In this document: positions 43,530 through 51,606 of the stretch, piece by piece | Numbering within the stretch: the stretch's first letter is position 1 | Layout: the number at the start of each line of letters is the position of its first letter | DNA from: Dinoroseobacter sp049801095 | Lineage (GTDB): Bacteria; Pseudomonadota; Alphaproteobacteria; Rhodobacterales; Rhodobacteraceae | Direction of reading: 5' to 3' | DNA: 64,000 nt | Assembly: GCF_049801095.1 (NCBI RefSeq) | Contig: NZ_JBNAGH010000003.1 | Span: forward strand, 620,001 to 684,000 | Notes under the pieces: generated by a model | Database searches by the model: none | What the model was told of the DNA's origin: nothing | What the model saw: only the letters and a program-made list of their open reading frames with translations | Made by a program: the position numbers and the translations under genes

Positions 43530-44102
43530 ATGCCGGTGATCGAACTGCACCTGATCGAGGGCTATGACATCGACACGAAAGCCCGGTTGGGCCGGGGCCT
43601 GACCGATGCGGTGCGTGCGGTCCTCCCCGCCGATCCGGAGGCGGTGACGGTCCTCACCCATGAGGTCAGCGCCGCTGGGTATATGCGCGGCGGTCAGAAC
43701 CGCAGCCCGGCCCCGGCCCTGCCCGACCCGGTGAAAACCGTGCGCGATTTCCTGCGGGCGATGGAGGCGCGGGATCTCGACCGCGCAGCGGGGTTCCTCT
43801 CCGAAGGGTTCGAGATGACCTTTCCCGGCGGCGTCCGCATGACCCGGCTCGACGAGCTCATCGCCTGGTCCAAGCCGCGCTATGCCCGGATCGCCAAGAC
43901 CTATACAGGCTTCGACACGGCCATGACCGAGGGCGGTCCGGTGGTGATCTGCCGTGGCACGCTCGCCGGCGCTTGGCCCGGCGGCACCGCGTTCGAGGGC
44001 ATCCGCTTTGTCGACCGTTTCGAGCTGCGGGCGGGCAAGCTGTGGCGGCAGGAGGTCTGGAACGACATGGGTGAGGCGCGGTTGGGCGAGGCCCAGTCAT
44101 GA
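43530..44102 (+). CDS. Fusion of a 4-oxalocrotonate-tautomerase-like domain with a SnoaL-like domain
   Basis: The 190-residue protein starts MPVIELHLIEGYDIDTKARLGRGLTDAVRAVL. Pro directly after Met gives an N-terminal proline, the catalytic base of tautomerase-superfamily enzymes, and this part spans about residues 1-62. From about residue 70 (PVKTVRDFLRAMEARDLDRAAGFLSEGFEMTFPGG ... GIRFVDRFELRAGKLWRQEVWND) it has a SnoaL/NTF2-like alpha+beta barrel. Both folds can isomerise or hydrate small acids. The start at 43530 follows a GGGGGGAAG. It leads the plus arm and overlaps hyuB (ATGA). I do not know this fusion as a named protein. Confidence 0.75.
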   Translation: MPVIELHLIEGYDIDTKARLGRGLTDAVRAVLPADPEAVTVLTHEVSAAGYMRGGQNRSPAPALPDPVKTVRDFLRAMEARDLDRAAGFLSEGFEMTFPGGVRMTRLDELIAWSKPRYARIAKTYTGFDTAMTEGGPVVICRGTLAGAWPGGTAFEGIRFVDRFELRAGKLWRQEVWNDMGEARLGEAQS

Positions 44103-45805
44103 GCGCGACGGCCCCCTCCGAGATCGACCCGATCACCCTCGCCGTGCTGGCCGGGCGGATGGAGCAGATCGCCGATGAGATGGACGCGACGCTCTTTCGC
44201 GCGGCCTTCAACCCGATCATCGCCGAGGCCCATGACGCGTCCCACGGGATCTACCATGCTGAGACCGGCGACACCTTGGTACAGGGCAAATCGGGCCTGC
44301 CGATCTTCGTCGGGGTCATGGCCTTTGCGGTGAAGGCGGTGATCGAGAAGGCCGCACGGGACGGCGATCTGGCCGAGGGCGATGTCTATATCTTCAACGA
44401 CGCCCATATCGGCGGCACCCATCTGAGCGATATGCGGCTGGTGCGTCCGGTCTTTCGTGACGGCGCGCTGATCTGCTTTCTCGCCTCGGTCGGCCATTGG
44501 CATGATGTGGGCGGCGCGGTGCCGGGCAATTACAACCCCTCGGCGACGGAAGTCTTTCAGGAGGCCTTCGTCCTGCCGCCGGTCAAGCTCATGCGCGCGG
44601 GCGTGCTCCAGACCGACATTGTCGACATCCTGATGCGCAACACGCGCCTGCCCGCCTCGGCCCAGGGGGATCTGAACGGCCAACTCGGCGCGCTCGATCT
44701 CGGGGTCAGGCGGCTGGATGCGCTCCTGTCGGATTACGGGGTGGCAACGGTGCAAGGCGCGCTCACGGCCCTGACCGACCGGGCGGAGGCCTTGATGCGG
44801 GCCGAGATCGCTGCCCTTCCCGATGGCCGCTGGGAGGCGGTGGATTACCTCGACAATGACGGGATCGACCCGGAGCCGCTGGCGATCAAGGTCGCGCTGG
44901 AGATCGCGGGTGATCGGCTCAGCCTCGATTTCACGGGCAGTGCGGGGGTGGTCAAAGGGCCGGTCAATATCGCCCTGCCCACGACGATTGCCACGGCCTA
45001 TGTGGCGATGAAGCATATCTTTCCGAGCCTGCCCGCCAATGCCGGGGTGATGCGCCCGATAGCGGTAAAGGTGCCCGAGAGCTCGATCCTCTCGGCGGAG
45101 TTTCCGGCCCCCACGGGCGGCTATACGGAGACGATCCTGCGCATGATCGACGTGATCTTCTCGGCGGCGGCCCAGGCCATTCCGGACCGGGTTGTGGCCA
45201 ATGCCTATGGCACGATCAACGCGCTGTCGATTGCCGGAAGGCGGGGGAATGGGGCGCGCTGGGTGATGTTCTCGTTCTATGGCGGCGGCCATGGCGGCAG
45301 CCCCGAGAGCGACGGGCTGAACCACGGGAACGCACCGATTTCGACGGCGACGATCCCGCCGGCGGAGATCCTCGAGGCCGCCTATCCGGTGATGTTCCGC
45401 CAATGGGCGTTGCGGCCAGACAGTGCCGGGCCCGGGGCCCATCGCGGCGGGCTGGGCGCGACCTATGAGATCGAGCTGCTGGAGGAGGAGGCGGAGGCGT
45501 TTCTCTTTGGCGAGCGTGGGCGGTTTGCCCCCAAGGGCGTGGCCGGGGGCGGCGACGGGGCGCTGAACGCGTTCCGCTATGAGCAGCCCGAGGGGTGGCA
45601 GGTGCCGCCGCTGGCCTCCAAGGCCGTGGGCATGCGCCTGACCAAAGGCCAGCGCGTGCGGCTCGACACGCCCGGGGGTGGAGGATACGGCGCAGCCTCC
45701 GAGCGCGGTCCTGAGGCCGTCGCCCGGGATGTGCGGCTGGGCTATCTCAGCCCCGAGGCCGCGACCGCGCAATACGGCCCCGCCTGGCAGGAGGTCGCGC
45801 CATGA
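44099..45805 (+). CDS. hyuB: Hydantoinase B/oxoprolinase-family subunit
   Basis: The 568-residue protein matches the HyuB half of 5-oxoprolinase, N-methylhydantoinase and acetone carboxylase-like enzymes: ITLAVLAGRMEQIADEMDATLFRAAFNPIIAEAHDASHGIYH, FNDAHIGGTHLSDMRLVRPVF, ASVGHWHDVGGAVPGNYNPSATEVFQEAF and the C-terminal TPGGGGYG. It works with HyuA to open lactam-, imide- or hydantoin-type rings or carboxylate groups with ATP. The two subunits are encoded with ATGA overlap. Specificity cannot be predicted. Confidence 0.92.
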   Translation: MSATAPSEIDPITLAVLAGRMEQIADEMDATLFRAAFNPIIAEAHDASHGIYHAETGDTLVQGKSGLPIFVGVMAFAVKAVIEKAARDGDLAEGDVYIFNDAHIGGTHLSDMRLVRPVFRDGALICFLASVGHWHDVGGAVPGNYNPSATEVFQEAFVLPPVKLMRAGVLQTDIVDILMRNTRLPASAQGDLNGQLGALDLGVRRLDALLSDYGVATVQGALTALTDRAEALMRAEIAALPDGRWEAVDYLDNDGIDPEPLAIKVALEIAGDRLSLDFTGSAGVVKGPVNIALPTTIATAYVAMKHIFPSLPANAGVMRPIAVKVPESSILSAEFPAPTGGYTETILRMIDVIFSAAAQAIPDRVVANAYGTINALSIAGRRGNGARWVMFSFYGGGHGGSPESDGLNHGNAPISTATIPPAEILEAAYPVMFRQWALRPDSAGPGAHRGGLGATYEIELLEEEAEAFLFGERGRFAPKGVAGGGDGALNAFRYEQPEGWQVPPLASKAVGMRLTKGQRVRLDTPGGGGYGAASERGPEAVARDVRLGYLSPEAATAQYGPAWQEVAP

Positions 45806-47877
45806 GCGTGTTGATCGGCGTCGATGTTGGCGGGACCTTCACGGATGTCTTCGTTCTGGACGAGGGGACGGGCCGCGCCCGGGTGGCGAAGGTCCCGACC
45901 TCCCGCCCCGACCAGTCGGCGGGATTTCTCGCCGGGATCGGGGTGCATGTGCCGGATCTGAGCACTGTCGGCGCGGTGGTTCATGGCACCACCGCCGGGA
46001 CCAACGCCCTGCTGGAGCGCAAGGGCGCGAAGACCGGGGTGATCACCACCGAAGGGTTCCGCGACGTGCTGGAGATGCGGCGGCGGGATCGGCGCGACAC
46101 ATGGGGGCTGCGCGGTGAGTTTCATTCGGTGGTGCCTCGTGACTTGCGCCTTGAGGTGCCCGAGCGGGTGCTCGCGGACGGGACATTGCATACTCAGGTC
46201 GATCTCGACGCAGTGCGGAGTGCGGCGGCGGAGTTGCTGGAGGCGGGCTGCGCGGCGGTCGCGGTCCTCTTCGTGAACAGCTATGCCAATCCGGCCAATG
46301 AAGCCGCAGCGCTCGCCGCCGTGCGGGAGGTCTGGCCCACGCCCCATGTAAGCGGCTCGTCCGAGATCCTGCCGGAGATCCGGGAGTTCGAGCGGTTCTC
46401 GACCTCCGCGCTCAACGCCTATCTGCAGCCCGAAGTGGCGGGCTATCTCGACCGGCTGGAGGCCGCGCTCAAGAGGGGCGGGTCCGGGGGCGAGTTCCTG
46501 ATCGTGCAATCAAATGGCGGCGTGATGAGCGTCGAGACCGCCTGCGCGCGGCCCGTGCGGACGGCCCTGTCGGGGCCTGCGGCGGGGGTGACGGCGGCGG
46601 CCTATATCGCCGAGACGACAGGCTATCCGGACGTGATCACCGGGGATATGGGCGGCACGAGTTTCGATGTCTCGCTGGTCACGGGCGGGGTGCCCGCGCT
46701 CAGCCCGCAGACCGCGATCGATTTCGGGATGGTCATTCGCACGCCGATGATCGAGATCGCCACGATTGGCGCGGGGGGCGGCTCGATTGCCTGGGTGGAC
46801 AAGGGCGGGCTCCTGCAGATCGGGCCGGAAAGCGCGGGCTCGACGCCCGGCCCCGTGGCCTATGGTCAGGGCAACACGCGGCCCACGGTGACGGATGCCA
46901 ATGTCGTGCTGGGCCGGATCGACCCGGAGAACCCCATTGGCGGCAGCCTCAACCGGCTGGATGTGGAGGCCGCGCACGAGGCCATCGCGACCCATGTGGG
47001 CACGCCCCTGGGCCTCGATCCGCTGGCCGCGGCGGAGGCGATCCTGACCGTGGCCAATGCGCGGATGGCGGGCGCGATCCGGCTGGTGAGCATCGAGCGG
47101 GGCCATGATCCCAAGGCCTTTGCCTTCATGCCCTTTGGCGGAGGCGGGGCGCTCCATGCGACGGCGATGCTGCGCGAGGTCGGGCTCGCCCGGGCGATCA
47201 TCCCGCGCTATCCCGGTGTGACCTCGGCCATGGGCTGCGTGATCGCCGATATGCGGCAGGATTTCGTGCAGACCCTGAACATGATGCTCGCGGATCTGAC
47301 GCCCGAGACCCTGGCGCCGATCCTTGAGGGCCATGTGGCCGAGGGGCTCGCGACACTGGATGCGGCCCAGAGCCCCTTTGCCGCACGGCGGATCGTGCTG
47401 AGCTTTGACATGGCCTATCTGGGTCAGACCCATACGGTCGCCGTGCCTGTCCCCTTGCCCGAAGCGCCCGGAGGCACGGTGCGCCCGCCGGATGCGGAGA
47501 CCATCGCCACGGCCTTTGACGCCACCTATCGCGCGGCATTCGGGCGGCTTCTGGAGGGCGGACAGCGCCGGGTGCTCAACCTGCGGACCAGCGTGACGGG
47601 CACGCGGCCCAAGTTTGACCTCAAGACCCTCGCGCCCGAAGACGGGTCCGACGCGGAGGCTGCGCGCCATGGCAGCCGACCGGTGCATTTCGGCGAGGGC
47701 TGGCAGGACACGGCGCTTTACCACCGGCTCGCCCTGCCCGTGGGCAGTGTCATTCCGGGCCCCGCCATTCTCGAACAACCCGACACCACAATCCTGATCG
47801 AACCGGGCTATGAGGGGCGCGTGGACGCCTATGGCAACCTCATCCTGTCGGTCACCCAACCGGAAGGGGGATCCTGA
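45802..47877 (+). CDS. hyuA: Hydantoinase A/oxoprolinase-family subunit
   Basis: The 691-residue protein begins IGVDVGGTFTDVFVLDEGTG (phosphate-binding, actin-like ATPase). It continues with VHGTTAGTNALLERKGAKTGVITTEGFRDVLEMRRRDR, ALSGPAAGVTAAAYIAETTGYPDVITGDMGGTSFDVSLV and SIERGHDPKAFAFMPFGGGGALHA. This is the ATP-using subunit that activates the ring or carboxylate of the substrate. It lies between hyuB (ATGA) and the isochorismatase-like gene (one-base overlap). Length is normal for separate HyuA. Confidence 0.93.
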   Translation: MSVLIGVDVGGTFTDVFVLDEGTGRARVAKVPTSRPDQSAGFLAGIGVHVPDLSTVGAVVHGTTAGTNALLERKGAKTGVITTEGFRDVLEMRRRDRRDTWGLRGEFHSVVPRDLRLEVPERVLADGTLHTQVDLDAVRSAAAELLEAGCAAVAVLFVNSYANPANEAAALAAVREVWPTPHVSGSSEILPEIREFERFSTSALNAYLQPEVAGYLDRLEAALKRGGSGGEFLIVQSNGGVMSVETACARPVRTALSGPAAGVTAAAYIAETTGYPDVITGDMGGTSFDVSLVTGGVPALSPQTAIDFGMVIRTPMIEIATIGAGGGSIAWVDKGGLLQIGPESAGSTPGPVAYGQGNTRPTVTDANVVLGRIDPENPIGGSLNRLDVEAAHEAIATHVGTPLGLDPLAAAEAILTVANARMAGAIRLVSIERGHDPKAFAFMPFGGGGALHATAMLREVGLARAIIPRYPGVTSAMGCVIADMRQDFVQTLNMMLADLTPETLAPILEGHVAEGLATLDAAQSPFAARRIVLSFDMAYLGQTHTVAVPVPLPEAPGGTVRPPDAETIATAFDATYRAAFGRLLEGGQRRVLNLRTSVTGTRPKFDLKTLAPEDGSDAEAARHGSRPVHFGEGWQDTALYHRLALPVGSVIPGPAILEQPDTTILIEPGYEGRVDAYGNLILSVTQPEGGS

Positions 47878-48488
47878 TGGCCCAACCTTTGGCGACACTG
47901 GACCCGGCCCGTACGGCGCTGCTGACCATCGATCTTCAGAACGATTTCTTGCACCCGGACGGTGCCTATGGCCGCGCGGGCCAGACTGGCGAAGCGCTCA
48001 CGGCCCTGCCCGCCCGGATCGCGCCCCTGCGCGACAAGCTGCGGGCGGCGGGAGGCACCTATATTTCGGCCCAGTTCACACTGGTGCCGGGGCGCGATGG
48101 CGAGCCCCTGATCGCGCCGCATCTGAAGGCCTTGCGCCCCTTCCTCGGACGCGGAGATTTCTGCCCCGGGGCCTGGGGACACGGGCTGGTCGAGACGCTC
48201 GCACCGGCGGATTTCACCATCGAGAAGGTCGCCTATTCCGCGCTCTACCAGACGCGGCTGGAATATGTCCTGCGCGCCATGGACATCGACCGGTTGATCA
48301 TCGGCGGGATCGTGACGAATGGCGGCGTCGCCTCCACCGTGCGGGACGCCCATCTGCGCAACCTCGACACGGTGCTCTTGTCCGATGGCTGCGCAGCCTT
48401 CGACCCGGAGGTCCATGCGGCAACCCTGAAATCCCTCGGCACCGTCACCCGGATCGCCAGCTGTGCGGATGTGGAGGCGGTGCTATGA
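47877..48488 (+). CDS. Isochorismatase-family hydrolase with active-site Cys replaced by Gly
   Basis: The 203-residue protein has the fold and two of three catalytic residues: Asp in LLTIDLQNDFLHPDGA and Lys in DFTIEKVAYSALYQT. The third position, normally Cys in (T)xxCVxxTARDA, reads VTNGGVASTVRDAH, with Gly in place of Cys. True isochorismatases (EntB, PhzD) also lack this Cys and hydrolyse a vinyl ether, while the Cys enzymes are amidases. The start overlaps the hyuA stop (TGATG). It might not be an N-carbamoyl amidase, despite the context. Confidence 0.85.
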   Translation: MAQPLATLDPARTALLTIDLQNDFLHPDGAYGRAGQTGEALTALPARIAPLRDKLRAAGGTYISAQFTLVPGRDGEPLIAPHLKALRPFLGRGDFCPGAWGHGLVETLAPADFTIEKVAYSALYQTRLEYVLRAMDIDRLIIGGIVTNGGVASTVRDAHLRNLDTVLLSDGCAAFDPEVHAATLKSLGTVTRIASCADVEAVL

Positions 48489-49351
48489 GCCTGCGCGCGC
48501 GCCTGACCGATCCCTCGATCCTCGTGGCGCCGGGGGTCTATGATGCCCTGACGGCGGCGCTGGCCGCCCAAGCCGGGTTCGAGGCGCTGTACCTCTCGGG
48601 GGCGGCGGTCTCCTACACGCGGCTCGGGCGGCCGGATATCGGGCTGACTTCGGTCACGGAGATGGCCTCGACCATGGCGCTGGTGCGGGACCGGGTGGAT
48701 ATTCCGGTGATCATCGACGCGGATACGGGCTTCGGCAATGCGCTCAACGCCCAGCGGACCATGCGGCTCTATGAGCGGGCCGGGGCGAGCGCCTTGCAGG
48801 TCGAGGATCAGAGCTATCCCAAACGCTGCGGCCATCTGGCGGACAAGGTCCTCGTCCCGGTCTCGGAGATGGCGGGCAAGGTCCGGGCCATGGCCGATGC
48901 GCGCCTCTCGGAGGAAACGCTGATCGTGGCGCGCACGGATGCCATCGCGGTCGAGGGGCTGGAGGCCGCGCTCGACCGGGCGGAAGCCTATCTGGAGGCC
49001 GGGGCGGATGTGCTCTTTATCGAGGCGCCGCGCTCGGACACCCATATGACGGCGATTGCCGGACGCTTTGCCGGGCGCGTGCCGCTCCTGGCGAATATGG
49101 TCGAAGGCGGGGATACGCCCCTGAAATCCGCGACCGAACTGGAGGCGCTGGGGTTCGGCGTGGTGATCTTCCCCGGCGGGATCGTCCGGGCCCTCGCCCA
49201 TACGGCGGAGGCCTATTACCACTCCCTCGCCGCGACCGGATCCAACGCGGCCATGCAGGAGCGGATGTTCGATTTCGGCGCCCTGAATGCGCGGCTGGGC
49301 ACGGCAGAGATCCTCGCTGCGGGCAAAACCTATGAGGGGGACACGTCATGA
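48485..49351 (+). CDS. Isocitrate lyase/PEP mutase-family C-C lyase
   Basis: The 288-residue protein has the (beta/alpha)8 fold motifs VAPGVYDALTAALAAQAGFEALYLSGAAVS, VIIDADTGFGNALNAQRTMRLYERAGASALQVEDQSYPKRCGH (catalytic CGH loop, about residue 118) and GADVLFIEAPRSD. The family contains methylisocitrate lyase, oxaloacetate decarboxylase and 2,3-dimethylmalate lyase, all cleaving or forming C-C bonds of 2-hydroxy diacids with Mg2+. It overlaps the upstream gene by ATGA. With the LeuCD-like hydratase it would form a hydrate-then-cleave module. Confidence 0.9.
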   Translation: MSLRARLTDPSILVAPGVYDALTAALAAQAGFEALYLSGAAVSYTRLGRPDIGLTSVTEMASTMALVRDRVDIPVIIDADTGFGNALNAQRTMRLYERAGASALQVEDQSYPKRCGHLADKVLVPVSEMAGKVRAMADARLSEETLIVARTDAIAVEGLEAALDRAEAYLEAGADVLFIEAPRSDTHMTAIAGRFAGRVPLLANMVEGGDTPLKSATELEALGFGVVIFPGGIVRALAHTAEAYYHSLAATGSNAAMQERMFDFGALNARLGTAEILAAGKTYEGDTS

Positions 49352-50718
49352 GCGTCGCACCTCCTCCTGCGGGCGGCTTCGCCCTTCAATTCGACACGGT
49401 CATCGTGGGCGGCGGTGCGGGCGGCATGGTGGCCGCCCTGACCAGCGCGGAACAGGGGCGGTCCTGCCTGATCCTCGAGCGCGACGCGGTGCAGGCGGGC
49501 TCCACCGCCCTCTCGGCGGGGCTGATCCCGGCGGCGGGCACGCGCATGCAGGCGAATGCCGGGATCAAGGACAGCCCCAGCGCCTTTGCCGTCGACATCC
49601 AGACCAAGGCGCGCGGCGAGGCGGATGGGGCCGTGGTCAAGGCGCTTTGCGCGCAATCGGGTCCGACCATCGAGTGGCTCGCCGAGACCCATGACATGCC
49701 CTTCTCGGTCGTCGCGGATTTCGACTATCCCGGCCACTCCACAAGGCGCATGCACGGGCTGCCGAGCCGGGCGGGACAGGAGCTGGTGGACCGTCTGCGC
49801 GAGGCCTGCACCCGCATGGAGGGGATCGAGACGCTCACCGAGGCGAAGGTGACCACCCTTTACGCCGAGGAGGACGGAGAGATCGCCGGGGTCGCCTATA
49901 CGCGGCCCGATGGCGGGCTGGACCGGGTGGGGTGCGGGCGGCTGATCCTCGCCTGCAACGGGTTTGGCGGCAATGCCGAGATGGTCGCGATGCAAACCCC
50001 CGAGATCCGCGATGCGCTCTATTTCGGGCATGACGGCAATCAGGGCGATGCGCTTGTCTGGGGCGCAGGCCTCGGCGCCGCGACCCGCCATCTGGATGCC
50101 TATCAGGGCCACGGCAATGTGGCCCATCCCCATGGGATCCTCGTGACCTGGGCGGTGATGGCCGAGGGCGGTGTGCAGGTCAATCGCGAGGGCAAACGGT
50201 TCTGGAACGAAAGCCTTGGCTATTCTGAGGCCGCGCGCGAGGTGCTGCGCCAGCCGGGCGGCGAGGCCTATGCGATTTTCGACAGCCGGATCGCAAGCAT
50301 CGCCCGGCAGTTCGAGGATTTCCGCGCCGCCGAGACCGCAGGTGCGATTGTCACCGCCGACACGCCCGAGGCCCTGGCCGCGCGGCTCGGGTTGCCGGGC
50401 CCGACGCTGGTGCAGACGATGCTGGGGCTCGAAAGCCTGAAAGCCTGCAGCTTTGGCCGGATCTTCGACCCCACCAAGCGATTGCGCCCGCCCTATCACG
50501 GGGTGCGGGTCACGGGGGCGTTGTTTCACACGCAAGGCGGGCTCGACATCACGCCCGAGGGGCAGGTCAAGCGGGCCGCGGGCGGGGTGCTGCCGAACCT
50601 CTATGCCGTGGGCGGGGCGGCCTGTGGCGTCTCGGGCTCCGGCGATGCGGGGTATCTGTCGGGCAATGGTCTGCTGAGCGCGGTGGTGCTGGGCCGCTTG
50701 GCGGGGGCGGCACCCTAG
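49348..50718 (+). CDS. FAD-dependent dehydrogenase of the fumarate-reductase flavoprotein family
   Basis: The 456-residue protein has the FAD Rossmann motif DTVIVGGGAGGMVAALTSAEQGRSCLILE (about residues 14-42), the glycine-rich STALSAGLIPAAGT, VNREGKRFWNESLGYSEA and the C-terminal LYAVGGAACGVSGSGDAGYLSGNGLLSAVVLG. There is no separate haem or iron-sulfur domain, so it resembles single-subunit members such as steroid, tricarballylate or urocanate-type dehydrogenases/reductases. It may desaturate or reduce a pathway acid. It is last of the plus arm, and its stop overlaps the end of the convergent ABC permease gene (50715-50718). Confidence 0.85.
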   Translation: MSVAPPPAGGFALQFDTVIVGGGAGGMVAALTSAEQGRSCLILERDAVQAGSTALSAGLIPAAGTRMQANAGIKDSPSAFAVDIQTKARGEADGAVVKALCAQSGPTIEWLAETHDMPFSVVADFDYPGHSTRRMHGLPSRAGQELVDRLREACTRMEGIETLTEAKVTTLYAEEDGEIAGVAYTRPDGGLDRVGCGRLILACNGFGGNAEMVAMQTPEIRDALYFGHDGNQGDALVWGAGLGAATRHLDAYQGHGNVAHPHGILVTWAVMAEGGVQVNREGKRFWNESLGYSEAAREVLRQPGGEAYAIFDSRIASIARQFEDFRAAETAGAIVTADTPEALAARLGLPGPTLVQTMLGLESLKACSFGRIFDPTKRLRPPYHGVRVTGALFHTQGGLDITPEGQVKRAAGGVLPNLYAVGGAACGVSGSGDAGYLSGNGLLSAVVLGRLAGAAP

Positions 50719-51488
50719 GGGGTCGCGGTGCGGCGCCAGCGGCGGGCGCGCGCCTCCCATGGCTGGACGAGCGCGTATTCCAGCGCCAGCATGATCGCCA
50801 CAAAGCTCAGGGCATAGGCCAGCACATATCCGGTCTCGAAGAGCTGGAAATAGAGGTGGATCTGAAAGCCCACCCCGTTGGAGCGGCCCAGAAACTCCAC
50901 CACCAGCACGATTTTCCAGATCACGGCGAGCCCGTTGCGGACCGCTGTCGAGATGAAGGGCGCGAGCTGCGGGATCAGCACATGGCGGATCCGCGACCAG
51001 GCGGAAAAGCGGTAGACCCGCGCCATCTCGGCCACATTGGGGTCGAGCGCGCGCACCCCTTCGCGCATGGTGACGATCACCATGGCCGTCTTGTTCAGGG
51101 CCACCGCCACGATCGCCGCGGTCTCGTTCAGCCCGATCCAAAGATAGCAAAGCACGATCACCACCAGCGCGGGCAGGTTCAGAAAGAACACCACCCAAGG
51201 GTCGAGCCAGCGGTCGAGCCAGGGCAGCTTGCCCAGCACCACCCCGATCACCGAGCCGAGCCCCATGGCCAGCCCGAAGGCCGCCGCGACCCGGATCAGG
51301 GTCTGGGTCGTGTGAAAGGCCAGCTCGCCCGAGGCCCATTCCGCCGCGATGATCGTCCAGACGGTCATGGGCGAAGGCAGCACCGCCGGATCGGCCAGCG
51401 CGAGCGCCCCCAATTGCCAGGCCACGCCCAGCGCGATCAGCGACAGGAACGTGGTGCGGAACTTGGTGAGGCCGGCCTGCATGTCCAT
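50715..51488 (-). CDS. ABC transporter permease (SsuC/TauC-like), without partner genes nearby
   Basis: The 257-residue protein has about six membrane helices and the permease EAA-loop region DPNVAEMARVYRFSAWSRIRHVLIPQLAPFISTAVRNGLAVIWKIVLVVE. Similar permeases import sulfonates, taurine, nitrate or thiamine precursors. The start at 51488 has a weak ribosome site; in-frame Met codons at 51482 and 51530 are alternatives. No ATPase or binding protein is adjacent, so it may be an orphan or work with unlinked subunits. Confidence 0.8.
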   Translation of the reverse strand: MDMQAGLTKFRTTFLSLIALGVAWQLGALALADPAVLPSPMTVWTIIAAEWASGELAFHTTQTLIRVAAAFGLAMGLGSVIGVVLGKLPWLDRWLDPWVVFFLNLPALVVIVLCYLWIGLNETAAIVAVALNKTAMVIVTMREGVRALDPNVAEMARVYRFSAWSRIRHVLIPQLAPFISTAVRNGLAVIWKIVLVVEFLGRSNGVGFQIHLYFQLFETGYVLAYALSFVAIMLALEYALVQPWEARARRWRRTATP

Positions 51489-51606
51489 GGCGTAACTCTG
51501 GCAGGTTCGCCGCCACAGGCAAAGCCTCATCAACCTGTTGTGAGACACAGGGTTTTGCGACCTTGGTCCAATTCGCGGCATCCGGAGGCCCGCCTAGTGT
51601 CCGGGA

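Noticed and set aside
45802..48488. A classical creatinine/N-methylhydantoin pathway from hyuAB and the isochorismatase-fold gene
   Set aside because: The expected N-carbamoylsarcosine amidase Cys is absent in the isochorismatase-like protein, and creatinine deaminase and sarcosine oxidase genes are not present.
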